A stretch of DNA of 64,000 bases, taken from assembly GCA_033980235.1 (NCBI GenBank), contig CM067070.1, forward strand, positions 28,472,627-28,536,626. Reading direction: 5' to 3'. Shown in pieces: positions 1 to 12,503 of the stretch. A program made the position numbers and the translations under genes. The notes beneath the pieces were generated by a model. The model made no database searches. It worked only from the letters and a program-made list of their open reading frames with translations, and was not told the DNA's origin. The DNA comes from Diadema setosum. Taxonomy: Eukaryota; Echinodermata; Echinoidea; Diadematoida; Diadematidae. How positions within the stretch are numbered: the first letter of the stretch is position 1; each line of letters starts with the position of its first letter.

Positions 1-271
1 TTATTATGTTTTTATGTGATCAGCCCTCCATATATCATTCGATTTGAAGCAGCTGCAGACTGATTTTGGTCTATTCTCTGATGAAGCGATGAATCATCTT
101 AGAATTCATCTTAAATTTATGTCCATGGTTACTAAAACACGCTTGCTCTATGAGTATAACTACACAATTTGCACACGGGTGCGCATACACGTGACACCAC
201 AACTACGTAGCCTACACATGTACACAGGTATGTATCAATCACTCAAACACACACGTGCAACACACACACTT

Positions 272-332
272 ACCCACACATAACACACACACACACACGT
301 ACACCATAACACACACACACACACACACACAC
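272..332. repeat. AC-rich microsatellite
   Basis: Interrupted ACACAC runs. They flank the insertion site of the 340-642 element. Confidence 0.8.
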
Positions 333-339
333 ATATCAC

Positions 340-642
340 CAGAGACTCCAACCCAAAGCACCTTCTGATCTGGAGATTCTCCCGCCTGAAACCCCTAGCA
401 AACGGGAGATTCCAAGTTGATGTGTGCGAAGCGCGAAATTCCCAGGGTTCTAGATGCTCTCTGGTGCTATCTAAGGCTTATTTTTTCAACATACGATAGA
501 AATAAGTGAGAAATCCTTTCCAACGGGAGACAAAGAGCCAGGGCGGGAGAAATTAAATCTCAAGCGGGAGAACGGGAGATTTTGCAAAAATGGATTTTCG
601 GCGGGAGATCTCCCGTCGAAAACGGGAGAGTTGGAGTCTCTG
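340..642. mobile_element. Small DNA element, CAGAGACTCCAAC ends, 6-bp target duplication
   Basis: It begins CAGAGACTCCAACCC and ends GTTGGAGTCTCTG, and is flanked on both sides by TATCAC (334-339 and 643-648). It contains repeated CGGGAGA motifs. A copy in the opposite orientation is at 22163-22455. It is inserted into an AC microsatellite. No transposase. Confidence 0.78.
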
Positions 643-782
643 TATCACACACACACGCATACACACAAACAAATAAATGAATACCATGAGTACATAGAAT
701 AAGCAAAAAGGACTATACATTGAAAACATGTTCGTGTATAATATAACGAAAGCATTATCATTTTATATAACTACTACTAGTC

Positions 783-783
<1 letters not shown>

Positions 784-833
<50 letters not shown>

Positions 834-834
834 T
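784..834. repeat. CTA/ACT trinucleotide microsatellite
   Basis: About 17 CTA units. The counterpart in copy 2 at 4909-4936 is shorter. It is followed by a CAT/ATT-rich stretch. Confidence 0.9.
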
Positions 835-1000
835 CATTAATATCATCGTTATTATCATCATCATCATCATTATTATATTTGTGGTTGTTTTAATCATATC
901 TTTATTGGTAAACAAAAACAGAAAACAAAGAACATGTTCACATAGTTCACCACTATCACCAGTTCCCTGGTCCTGTTATGGCAGGTATATGACACACCTT

Positions 1001-1364
1001 TAAAGGGGATGGCTAGTAACTGATCAGTGGGAATCAGTGGGAATGCTGAGGGATGATTGTTCCAATCCTTGTGGGATTCATTTAAGAGTACATTATATAT
1101 CTATTCTTGTGTGAAAATTATTTGCTTCAGAATGGTCTCGTATTCAAGTAATGTGCAGTTTCATGCTTCTAGGTAAGCGTCCCTGGTCAGTGACGGAGCA
1201 TTAATCTGCACATTACTTGAATATGAGACCGCACTGAAGCAAATAATTTTCACACAACAGTAGATATATAATGTACTCTTAAATGAATCCCACAAGGATT
1301 GGAACAATCATCCCTCAGCATTCCCACTGATTCCCACTGATCGGTTACTAGCTATCCCCTTTAA
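1001..1364. mobile_element. 360-bp near-perfect hairpin element
   Basis: The left arm (1001-1158) and right arm (1206-1364) are inverse complements for about 155 bases with few mismatches, around a loop of about 47 bases. The ends are TTAAAGGGGAT and ATCCCCTTTAA, so TTAA is the probable target duplication. It lies at the point where copy 2 carries the 10-kb insertion. Confidence 0.85.
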
Positions 1365-1574
1365 TACTATATGTATAGGTAATGGCCTTCATAGTTAACA
1401 AGTTATAATAATTATGTTACAGCAAGTAATACAGTATAGTACACATACAATGGTGATTGCCAAAACTATCAGACAACAATCTGATTTTAATCATTATACA
1501 TTTCACCAGTAGGCCTATACATACGTTGTACATTTCTAAGTGTTTAAAGTGTAAATCCAACTATACTAAATTAG

Positions 1575-1616
1575 GAGAGAGGGAGAGAGAAGAAGAGAGA
1601 GAGGGAGGGAGAGAGG
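1575..1616. repeat. GA-rich microsatellite
   Basis: GAGAGGGAGAGAGAAGAAGAG-type run. The counterpart at 15731-15799 is longer. Confidence 0.85.
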
Positions 1617-2395
1617 CTTCAGCCTATGGTTATTGTGTAACCCTTTTAGCCCCACACTGTTCTTCACATTGTCCAAAGTTATTGGCTCTTTATATCAATT
1701 AAAATCAAGAAGAGTGCAAGCACGATCGATTTAACATGAATCAGCTTGACCCTGGCGTGCCGCATGTTTTGTTTGCGACGAAATGTTTTCAATTTGCGTG
1801 CTGTGGATGTGACTTGCTGGTAATAATGCACTAACACCAGTAGCGGTCTCTGCAGCAACGTATGACAGTGCAAGGTTTATGCAATGATCTTATCTGTAAT
1901 TCATGTATGTTAACGGATACTACACAGTGTATAAATTATTGTTTATGTCTTTTGGTTATCTTATTAGTAATTCAAAAATCTAGGGACCTACGTTTCTTTT
2001 TTTCTTCCTGATTAATTATATTGACCTTCTCCATGGGGCCAACATCGACCGAAAAGCACTGTCTCTTCAGTCACGTCCTCAATTTTCTCACATATTGCAT
2101 ATTAAGTAATTTACCTTGCTTTTGTACTTATCCATCTTTTTTTTTCTTTTTTACAATATCCATCACAATGTACCATGACCACTGTATAAAGTTCCACTAT
2201 TGTATACTCATATCACATTGGGTGTCTTTCCTTATTCTCTGTTATGAAATAAAGAGATCCATGTATGTATAATGTTTTCGGTCAAAAACAGAGGAAATGT
2301 CCTTGTAAATTTGAATTGAATCGGATCTCGAAGTCAGCAGACCCTCATTCTTTTCTGCTGCTATCACTGCAGAGTAGATGCGATATTCTAGTCGG

Positions 2396-2450
2396 CCAAT
2401 CAATTCAATTCAATTTAATTCAATTCAAAATTGAATTCAAATTGAATTGA
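2396..2450. repeat. AATTCAATT palindromic array
   Basis: Repeated AATTCAATT and AATTGAATT form a self-complementary tract able to fold on itself. It is conserved in copy 2 at 16597-16644. Confidence 0.7.
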
Positions 2451-3971
2451 AAAAAAAAATCAATTCAAAATCCCTCACAGAGACAGTACGCACTCCATGT
2501 GTGTCGAGTATGAGTGTGTGTGACATTATTTTTCACTTCTCTCCCTCCCCCACTCTCCTCTCTCTCTCTTTTTTTTTTTTTGTATTTATGTCAAAGACAC
2601 CTACACAGCATACTATGTGCAACAAGCTATCGTAACAGCAATATCAAAGGGCGCCCCCATATGGCACAGAGATAGAAACATAATCATTAGGCAAGACAAG
2701 ATATACCAGAGCACACTAGAAATGCAGAGAATTTATTGCCATACCATTGCAAGCCCCGATGAATATGTAAACCAAAGAAATTAAACGTAACAGAAATTGA
2801 TGCATATGCAGCAGGTTGTTTCCTTCATACCAGAATCAACGTATTTGTTAAACATTATTTTAAGTGTTGATAAACTGAGTCTGAGTGTTGTAGGTGCCTA
2901 TTAAACTGTAATGAAAAAAAAATAATTGCTTCACACTATCATGACTACACAGTGCATCCATGTGTATTTATGTCGTAACAATTCCATTGTTGTTACAATT
3001 ACTACAACACGAACTACAAAGAACAGTAGAACTACAATGTACGTTGAATTACCATTTCCACTATTAGAAAACAAAAAACAAGACTAAACACAACTGTTGG
3101 GTGCATGCATGATGGTTACAATGCATAGCAATGCAGCTCTTCATCTTTCATCTGTTTACATGCAAGTAAATATAACACAAACACCAACAAAAAGGAATAA
3201 TATCTGGCAAACTCTCCACACCCGTCATATCTCTTCATTCATATATTCTCCACTCTAGGGTATTCCCTTCACTGGCATAAAGCCCTGAGGAGAGCACTTT
3301 TCTTTAGCTTGATTGCTAACAACTAAAACAATAATTTTAATCTCACATTTAACTAGCTGCAATTACACGGCCATAACATAGAGAGTAACAAATGATATTT
3401 ATAACACATCCTGGAAAACATAATACATAATATTTTTGTGGCATGAAAGTTTTGTGAATTGGAGCCACCAGAGTAAAGTAGCATTTTACATAGACAATGG
3501 CTGAAAAAGGAAGAAATTTGGATAATGATAGAGAACTTTGCACAAGACTTAAAGATAATATGTGATGCTTCAACACAAAAGCCATACAATGTCTAGAATA
3601 TGTATGTTCATCTTTTATCTATTTATTTTTTTAATTTATCATAATTATTAGGTCTTTTTTTCGGGGGGGGGATTGGCAGAAATAAACTGTCAGATGCTGA
3701 GCTAAAATTGATAATATGATTTGCTACACTGTACACAGAAAATATTTCAAAATGAGTGAAAAGTTTGATAACTGTAAAGGTTCTTTTCCATAGTTGACGT
3801 AACATTATTCCTCCCCCCCCCCCCCCCCCCCATTTTTTTAAGATCTCCAACTTTTATACCGGTAATGACGCATCACATACAATACACGAAGATCGCACAT
3901 GCTGTACCAAACCAGTGCAGAATATATGTACCTTGTGATTTGTTCAGTACAATCGCTAAATATTCAACACA

Positions 3972-3972
3972 A

Positions 3973-4042
<70 letters not shown>
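3972..4042. repeat. Long (AC)n microsatellite at the duplication boundary
   Basis: About 35 uninterrupted AC units. Similarity between the two duplicate copies stops at its left edge, because copy 2 has different sequence after ATATTCAACA. Confidence 0.92.
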
Positions 4043-4046
<4 letters not shown>

Positions 4047-4766
4047 AGGTCAATTACTTAACTTTGTGATGAGGAATTCATTTCTGTATTTCGTGGTCCA
4101 GATTAATAATACTATTCGTTTCGTTTTGAATTCTACAATCCTGGCCAGAACTTGTTATTTATGCAAACATGAGCTGGTGTATAATATTATTATACACATA
4201 AAACCTGCATGATGTGATGGGCCGGGTCATAAATGGATAGACACAAGTCATAGCCATGTGCACATACATGCAGACGGTCTCACAACAAAAGATTAAACAC
4301 GTCTGCGCGCTTGGAATGGACTTTGTCCTCTCGATGAATAGAACCTTGAAGACATCTCGTGATGGGTATTACCACCGGGGAGGTAGAAAAAGAGTCTTCT
4401 TTATCATTGCAACTTTCAGTTTCTATTAAAGACACGAAAATGTAAAACCCCGCCCACCCGTGCATGACGGAGACTCACTTATCAATATTACAATAATTGT
4501 CAGTACTAATAACTATTACTATTTCCCCCATATTTCTTGTACGTCAAAACGTTTACTACAAGTATGTTCTATGGCCCGAATTCACGAAGGTGGTACAGGA
4601 TAGTAGGACGCACACATGGCAGGTGCGTTACATAGTTATTCATGAGATATTTCTCTCTCAGTTACGGAAAAAAAAAAAAGGCGCGGCCTGTGTATGTTAA
4701 TTTGTTTGGCGGTAGGAAGCAAGCACATAATTATGAACAAGCTATAGCGTGCGCTGCATACACATG

Positions 4767-4767
<1 letters not shown>
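4043..4767. other. Spacer between duplicate copies, no gene seen
   Basis: No convincing ORF or splice-bounded exon. It holds a single end similar to the GAATTCACGAAGGTGG foldback family near 4578. Confidence 0.6.
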
Positions 4768-4805
<38 letters not shown>

Positions 4806-5160
4806 AACAAACAAATGAATACCAGTAACTTAATAGAATAAGCAAAAAGGACTACATTGAAAGCATATTCGTGTATATGTAACGAAAGCACTATCATTAT
4901 TATTAATATTGTACTACTACTACTACTACTACTACCATGACTACTATCATCATTATTAATATCATCATTATCATTATCATCATCATCATCATAATCATCA
5001 TTATATTTGTGGTTGTTTTAATCATATCTTTATTGGTAAACAAAAACAGAAAACAAAGAACATGTTCACATAGTTCACCAGTTCCCTGGTAACCTGTTCT
5101 GGACACATGGCAGGTACTATAGTATATGACACACCTTTGAACGTATCCGGGCAACCCTTG

Positions 5161-6290
5161 TAAAAAAATACCATGGTTTGACTATGAGGCATCACCATGG
5201 TTTTACATTGGATTCATCCATGGTTTAACCATAGTGCAATATGGTTTGATTATGGTCAAACCATGGTGCACTAATGTTTAACCATAGTTTAACAATAGTT
5301 AAACAATAGTGCACTATGGTTAAACCATGGTATCTACGGTTAAACCATAGGTTTAGCATGGGTTAACCATGGTAACCATGGTTTAAAGGTGGTAAATTGG
5401 AACGCACTTACCATGACATTACTGTGGTATTACCATGGTCACTACTGTGGTTCTACAGTACCAAAACCATGGTTAAGAAAAAGTAAAACCATGGTTAAGG
5501 AAGTGTGAAACCATGGTTAGGAAATGGTGAAACTATGGTTAGGAAAAGATGAAACCATGGCAAACTTATGGTTTAACCATAGTGCAATATGGTTTAATTA
5601 TGGTCAAACCATGGTGCACTAGTGTTTAACCATAGTTTAACAATAGTTAAACAATAGTGCACTATGGTTAAACCATGGTATCTACGGTTAAACCATAGGT
5701 TTAGCATGGGTTAACCATGGTAACCATGGTATAAAGGTGGTAAATTGGAACGCACTTACCATGACATTACTGTGGTATTACCATGGTCACTACTGTGTTT
5801 CTACCAAGCCAAAACCATGGTTAAGAAAAAGTGAAACCATGGTAAAGGAAGTGTAAAACCATGGTTAGGAAATGATGAAACTACGGTTAGGAAATGGTGA
5901 AACTACGGTTAGGAAAAGATGAAACCATGATAAACTCATGGTTTAACCATAGGGCAATATGGTTTAATTATGGTCAAACCATGGTGCACTAGTGTTAAAC
6001 CATAGTTTAACCATAGTTAAACAATGGTGCACTATTGTCAAACCATGGTAACCGCGGTTAAACCATAGGTTTAGCATGGGTTAACCATGGTAACCATGGT
6101 TTAAAGGTGGTAAATTGGAACGCACTTACCATGACATTACTGTGGTTTTACCATGGTCACTAACTTGTGTTTCTACCGTGCCCAAACCATGGTTACGAAG
6201 AAGTGAAACCATGGTTAAGGAAGTGTAAAACCATGGTTAGGTAAAGGTGAAAGTTTGGTTAGGAAAAGATGAAAACATGGTTTTACAGCT
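5161..6290. repeat. ACCATGGTT palindrome array, left arm, ~350-370 bp periods
   Basis: Short self-complementary AAACCATGGTTT-like units occur every 15-30 bases and are organised into higher-order repeats. AACGCACTTACCATGACATT recurs at 5401, 5749 and 6119, giving periods of 348 and 370. Confidence 0.88.
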
Positions 6291-7043
6291 GCCAAACCAC
6301 AGAATTACAACCCAAATCACGATACAACCATGATCCATTGTACATAGTAAACCCACTATTTAACCACAGAGCAATATCATAGAAAAATGTATTTTTAACT
6401 ACAGTTGTATTTCACAAGTACTTTGAGAAACCATGGGGAAAATTGGTTGGAGAAATATATTTTCCACAATTGCTTTGCTATTTGATGAATAATGATCAAT
6501 AAATAGCACAGTAGAGTCTTCACATAAAGTGATGAAATAAAAATATTTTCAGTAAATTACCTGGAGCAGAATAATAATTCTTACAATTCCTATACATATG
6601 TATTGTGATACAGTACATTTGTAAACATGTATATGAACCTGGACTCTGAAACAGGAGAAAACCAATTCTCTATTATTTTCCTTCTAGCTATAGTCTAAAA
6701 AATATGTACAGCTGTATTTAAAAACTGACTTCCATGTGTGTGTTGGTGGATGGGTGCAGATTGTAAGTGTTAATTGATTCACTGTTTAATAAAAGAAGCT
6801 ATATGTAGCAACGAGTAGGTCGATGCTCTTACCAGCATTGACTTTCACACAGCCAAAGCTCTCCCCAAAACATACATGTATATCGAATACACTATGGCCA
6901 AATTGAGGAAACCAATAAGTCCCAATTTTTATGGCCTAGTCATGTGTATTCCTCTGAACATGCAGAAGTCAAACATTGCCCAATTTGATGCGCTTTTTCA
7001 GTCAAAACTGACTGACTGGAGTTGACTGTACTGTCATTAGCAT
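6291..7043. other. AT-rich interior, no gene seen
   Basis: No ORF or repeat could be recognised between the left palindrome array and the next foldback element. Confidence 0.5.
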
Positions 7044-7498
7044 TTAAAGGCACATAGACCCGGTGGTTTGCTTGCGTACACGGCGCACGGCACAAGCTTC
7101 CTTGAGAGACCTATGCTGTCGACTCCTCTTTATCGTTAGCGTACACGGCGCACGGCACAAGCTTCCTTGAGAGACCTATGCTATCGACTCCTCTTTATCG
7201 TTAGCGCTTACACTTTGACCCATTTCCACGAGTCCGAAGTAGTCCAATGCACTGCTGATGATGACAGCTTTAATATTTTTTTCTCTGAAGTCAAACAAAG
7301 AAGCATGCACCCTGGCATTCAAATTCTACCGACTGTCTGACACGCAGAGAAGACAATGAAGGCAACATTACCTAGCAACACCTACGCGCTTTACCGTTGA
7401 CGACAGCTCAATTTCGGCAGTCTTTGTATCAATGCTAATGGTGATCGGCACTCTCATCCAAAAGCGCTGCAGCAACTACCGGGTCTAGGCACCTTTAA
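7044..7498. mobile_element. Foldback element with TTTAAAGGYRCMTAGACCCGGT ends
   Basis: The left end TTTAAAGGCACATAGACCCG and right end CGGGTCTAGGCACCTTTAAA are inverted repeats, with TTAA-like flanks. It is 455 bp. It contains a 65-bp tandem duplication (7074-7138 and 7139-7203) with one base difference. Confidence 0.75.
7074..7203. repeat. 65-bp tandem duplication
   Basis: The two units start GCGTACACGGCGCACGG and end TATCGTTA-G. They differ at one site (CTGTCG against CTATCG). Confidence 0.9.
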
Positions 7499-8619
7499 AA
7501 TAAGAAAGTACACAAGGGTAGAAACAGTCAATTATGATTATACATTCGAAAGTTATTTTTCAGCAGCTGGGTGTGAGAAGTCAAAGTATCATACAAATAT
7601 CACATTATTTCCAGTTGCAAAACTGTAGGTTTATGTAAACAAATCAATGAAGAAAATGTACTCTTACTGAACCTCAGTCAACAAATAAGACATAAGAATG
7701 CACATTTGCTCACTTTGCTGTTACGTTTGAAAAGTAGCTTTTTATTGCTTCATGAGCATCATCTTGACTGTACGTAGGTATGGCTTATTGCCAGTCACAT
7801 GATTTAAAACTATAACAATATCACCTGCAAAGAATTAGTTGGATATAATTAAATACAGTGTACATATATTAGTGCATGTTTGATGTACATGATCATTTGT
7901 AGCTTTGTATCGATAATGCAAATTTGGACTTAAGTGACACCAGTAGCACTGGACAACAGAACAAAACAGCATCAAAAAAAAAAAAAACAAAAAAACCATC
8001 TAGCAACCAACAGTCCTGACATTAGAGCATACATGCACACTTCACATGCTTTGAAAACTGTCCTTGTACTTCTACTGTCCAAGACTATCCAGCAGTAAGC
8101 TTTGGTGCAACTTCTGGATGAGGCTTCGCAGGAACTAGGTTCTGATATAGCTTGGTTAGTGTGCCCTTTGTCGTTGTGGAGCCTTGAGATGTCCTTCTTT
8201 TGCAACCGTGAGCCGTGAGAATTTTCTTGGGGAAGATCACTCCTGCAACGAACTGAGAATTTATTCATTACGCTATTATTTTGTTAAAATAATAATAACA
8301 TGTAGTACGTGTTAAACTCTACTTCAAATACTCAACACACAAAATTCTTGCACAGAATAGCTACCTTGCAAAAAACATAAGAAGAATGGGATTAGATTGA
8401 TGTGGTACACCTAGCCATCATTTCATCACTCTCATGTGCTGGAGAGATACTGTTTAAAATACAGTGTACTTTTACAATCATTTTAACCCCTAAGCGCCAC
8501 ATACAGGTGAAGCCATTACATTCAACATTCTATATATCATGTATTGTGCACAAATTGCCTAGAGTAATGTGATGTTTTTCAAAAATTGATCACATTCTAT
8601 TTTAAGCAGGTTGCCAATA

Positions 8620-9740
8620 TTTTAGGATGCTGCATAGCATGCTGCTGGTATTTGAGGATGTTGCACAAGAACTTGGGTATGCTGCAGTGTAATGCTCAAA
8701 TTCCTCATGAACCACACTAATAATGGGTTGAAAAAAAGAAAGAAACAAAGAAAGAAAGAGGAGTATCTTACCCTTGATGACATGGAAAAGCGGGAGAAAG
8801 TATGACATCAGTAGATGACTTCTCTGCACCAGAATTCAGCCAGGAGGATGCCATACACGTATCAGCACTGCATGTACTTGTACCCATGAAAGGAGCTAGC
8901 TAGGGGACAGCCTGATCGATGGTCATGGGTGGACTTCAAGTCTTCTATGGAGAAACCTTCTCGTGTCAGCCACTGGCACAATCAATCATTGATTCTGATG
9001 AGGAAAAAGAAATAACACAACATAACGATAATAGTGATGATTGAGAGAAGTGAAATAAGGTTAGGCAGAAAAATCACACAGGAAAATGATGTAACATACA
9101 AAATACAGCATTGGATGATTTAAAGTTTGGTGCTTGTGCTAGCTCCCAAATGACTGCTGGAATAAAAGACTCCCAAATATTCTACAATGTCGCATAGCAT
9201 GCTGCTGGTTTTTGAGGATGTTGCACAAGAATTTGGGTATGTTATAGCGATATGCTCAAATTCCTAGTGAACCATACTGGGTTGAAATAAAGAAACAAAG
9301 AAAAAGGATACCTTCTCCTTGATGACATGGTCAAACGGGAAAAAACATGACATCAGATGATCCACTTCTTTGCACCAGAATTCAGCCAGGAGGATGCCAT
9401 GTACACATATTGATGTAAATCAGCGCTGCATGTGTATCATGTACTTGTACCCATGAAAGGAGCAAGCTAGTGGACAGCACGATCAATGGTCATGGATGGA
9501 CCTCAAGTCTTCTATGGACTGCAAGATTTCTATGGAAACACCTTCTCACATCAGCCACTTGCACAGTCAATCTTTGATTCTGGTGAGGAAAAAAAAACAC
9601 ACAACATAACAATAATACACCTATTAATGATTGAGAGAAGAAAAATAAGGTTAGCCAGAAAAATCACACAACAATCCGTTAGGTGAATGATATACTGGTA
9701 TAACATACAAATTACAAAATACAGCATCCTTTACCATTGG
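8620..9740. repeat. Diverged ~560-bp tandem duplication
   Basis: 8620-9110 aligns with 9186-9680. Both contain GCATAGCATGCTGCTGGT, GAATTCAGCCAGGAGGATGC and CTTCAAGTCTTCTATGG or CTCAAGTCTTCTATGG. The minus strand has exon-like stretches, but both copies have interrupted frames, so I do not call a gene. It may derive from a degraded coding sequence. Confidence 0.7.
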
Positions 9741-11193
9741 GGGATTTCAAGATCAGTGCTAGTGCTAGCTCCCAAATGACTGACTTAAACTGAGCTCCAA
9801 CACCGACGGTCGGATTAACTAAGCGATACTTATCAAAGTTATTGATCCCCAGCAATAGGTGTTGGAATCGCAGCATCGCAAGGTCCGTGAGAATCGCACG
9901 ACGAAAAGTGATGGCGCATGATTACACTCAAATATTAAAAGATGCAGGACTGCTTAGTTTTTAGACACAAAGTGAGGAAGACAGACTAAAATGCCCCAAA
10001 TTTCAACCATTCTTCAAAACACAACTTAATATTTAATTTTATGCTTCCAGGCTCAGATTTATGAAGCCACATGCTCGTGTAGGGCCTACGTTTCGTGGCG
10101 TGGGTGACCATTGCATTAGCATAAAATGTACATGCTACAGGCCTAACTCTTACACTACGAAATGGCGGAGCTAGGTTCAGCAGACGACATTCTTCGATTT
10201 CAACACCAAGCCCAGCACTTGACCGAAAGATTGGTCTGTATCTCGTCAACGGGGATATGTTCCACAGAGCAGAAACTGCATCTGACTTTACGGATCCCCT
10301 CCTATAGACATAGTCCGGAGGTAGAGAGCCATAAGTAACGTCAAAAAAAAAAAAATAAAAGACTCCTCCTTCGGACAGACGAATCTTTCACAAGTTTGCC
10401 CAGCACCAGCAACCAGAAATTTATGACATATTTTTGAGGTCATCCCACCAGCACCTACAGACTTCAAGTTCACTTCAGTTTTATCGCCAGTGCCAGTGGC
10501 TGCCAGTGCTTAAGTTAGTGCTGAGACACAATCAAAGAGTATAGAAGCTAAGAGGGCGTACTCTCGCGACTTCGCACGCAAACGGGTATAGTACGGCATG
10601 GAGCGGGAGCCAAAAATGGAGCCCAATGGCAGCCAATTTAGTAATAATACCGCAAGCTTCTTAAACACGTGAGCCTATGGAGCAAACCCTACCTTCCTTT
10701 CATTTTCTTCATTTTAAAAGGAAGCACACAGCGGTAGAATTGCATTTCAGACCTCAAAATATCACAAAAAGTATACTTTCTGTCGATATGTAAGAAAAAA
10801 AAAATGAAGTAATGTAATTACTTTTTTATCAGTAGTCCCTCAGCAAGTTTGTGTTTGAGCTGACAAATGCCACCTATCTCTTTCTCTCTCCCTCCCAAAA
10901 CATAGTTTGGTCTACCTACTTCAGCTCAAACTTTGTGGGCCTGCAGATTGCGATTGGAAAGTAAATGACATTTTTTTCAAATACATTTCATGGTTAGACA
11001 GGAATGATACTTCTTTACGACAAAACAAGATTCTAAGTACATACATCGGTACATATCTTCCCCTGTATGCCCCCTAAAAAGGGGAAAAATGAAAGGGAGA
11101 CAGAAATACGAGGACCCGGTGATACGGCACTGATATCATGATCGCGTAATATACAGTACGCCCTCTAATCAGTCTATCGGTCTGTTGCTTTCA

Positions 11194-11388
11194 ATGGTGG
11201 AATGGCGTCCGTATTTCGCCCATGCTAGCGTACTAGTTCGCAGGAGTAAGCCCTTGTGTCTTAGCGTAGCTTCTACTGATACTCTTGATTCACTGGGGCA
11301 GTTACCACTAGAAGTCCCAACAGAGTTAGCAGAAAATAGTGTTGTTGATGTAGCTTGCACCGAACCTGATATCACCACCCAATATGAG
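11194..11388 (+). CDS. Isolated exon-like ORF, 65 codons, GTAGGC donor
   Basis: ATG at 11194 opens 65 codons ending TATGAG before GTAGGC in phase 0. The C-terminal half is acidic and leucine-rich (LPLEVPTELAENSVVDVACT). I do not recognise it and could find no following exon. It may be a first exon, a fragment carried in the 10-kb element, or chance. Confidence 0.3.
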
Positions 11389-11762
11389 GTAGGCCTATGC
11401 CTACTAACATTGTTAGGGATTACGCCTAACTGTTAGAACTACCGACTACCGTCTTGTTAGCCCGACCAGACGCTGTTAGAGTACGCTGTGCAAATAAATT
11501 ATAGCCTGTCGCTACTAGTAGGGTTGGGGGTACCACGTATCGTCACCCTAAGGATTTGTAGCTTGTTTATTCTAAAATTAACACAAATCCGCCTAATTCT
11601 TACCTCAAATATGCCATAAATACTGCAGTTTTGAATGTCGTGACCGTCTCGTTGATTATGAATCTCCGTTTTAAAATAGCGCAATTTTAGCGCGTGCGTT
11701 TCGTTTTCTTCGCGCAGCTAAAAAGGGAACCTTGCGATCGGCACCCCCTAACCTCCATAGGT

Positions 11763-11847
11763 ATAAAAGTTTACACGTGAATTTCACAGCATAGGTAATA
11801 CACATGAATTTCACAGGCCATAGGTAATACACGTGAATTTCACAGCC
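11763..11847. repeat. ~29-bp tandem repeat x3
   Basis: Three units of the form ACACGTGAATTTCACAG followed by a CATAGGTAAT spacer. The unit contains an E-box-like CACGTG core (CACATG in the middle unit). Function unknown. Confidence 0.8.
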
Positions 11848-12440
11848 ATGCGTCATTACTGAGCGGATGTGTAATTTTTAGCTTGGTTTGTTTGAGTTTG
11901 ATTTTCGTTTCTTCGTTTTTATTGTGCTCATGACACTTAATCCCGCGCGTACCTTTTCGACTTTCGTTCTATAGTGACTATACGCAAACAGCCATGATAC
12001 GCAGGGTGCGATGGGAAGGTGCCCTGCCGATAGGTGGTGCCCCAACCATACTAGCTAGATCTACACACTGTCTACAGTGACTGGGTTGTGTATAGAATCT
12101 GCGTAGTTGTAGATAACTTGTAGAATTTACGTGACACAGTAACACTAACAGTTCAGTACATATACAGTAGCTGAGTTAGAACAACTCATTCCAAACTCTT
12201 GAGCTCTCATGTCATACTCTCACACTCACTGACTCAGTCACACTTTCAGATACAGAACAGTCTTCTGGACTGGTTATCCCCACTTGATACGATCATGCGA
12301 AATTTGCACAGCAGGGGCAGGGCCGCTGCCGGCCCCGGGTCGGTCGGGACAATTCAATGCAAATCTCGCTGGTAATCACGGTAATTATTTTAGCTAAGAT
12401 TAGGTCTACTAATAATGTATTGAAAGTTACGTTGACCAAC

Positions 12441-12503
12441 CTTCCTCGAAGAATCCCAAAGGAGCAGTTCCTCTTTTTCTTAGGGGCCGTTTGCTAGCCA
12501 TTT
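12441..12503 (-). CDS. Isolated exon-like ORF starting MASKRPLRKRG
   Basis: On the minus strand a good acceptor (TGATATTTTCAG) is followed two bases later by ATG at 12501. Twenty codons rich in Lys/Arg then end GAGGAAG before GTTGGT, in phase 1. It looks like a first coding exon with an N-terminal basic segment. No later exon was identified, so the gene identity is unknown. Confidence 0.3.

Larger units (their letters stand above)
649..3969. repeat. Segmental duplication, copy 1
   Basis: 649-1001 matches 4808-5138 and 1356-3969 matches 15515-18184, both in direct orientation, with small indels and microsatellite length changes. The boundaries fall on AC microsatellites (around 643-665 and 3972-4042). 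No gene was recognised inside. Shared marks include CCATGGGGCCAACATCGACC at 2033 and its counterpart at 16215. Confidence 0.82.

Noticed and set aside
3349..3589. Two 78-codon overlapping ORFs on the minus strand, partly conserved in copy 2
   Set aside because: The frame is broken in the duplicate (17578-17772), so it is not under coding constraint.
272..4802. Regularly spaced short repeats considered as a CRISPR array
   Set aside because: They are simple AC and CTA microsatellites in eukaryotic DNA, with no repeat-spacer structure.
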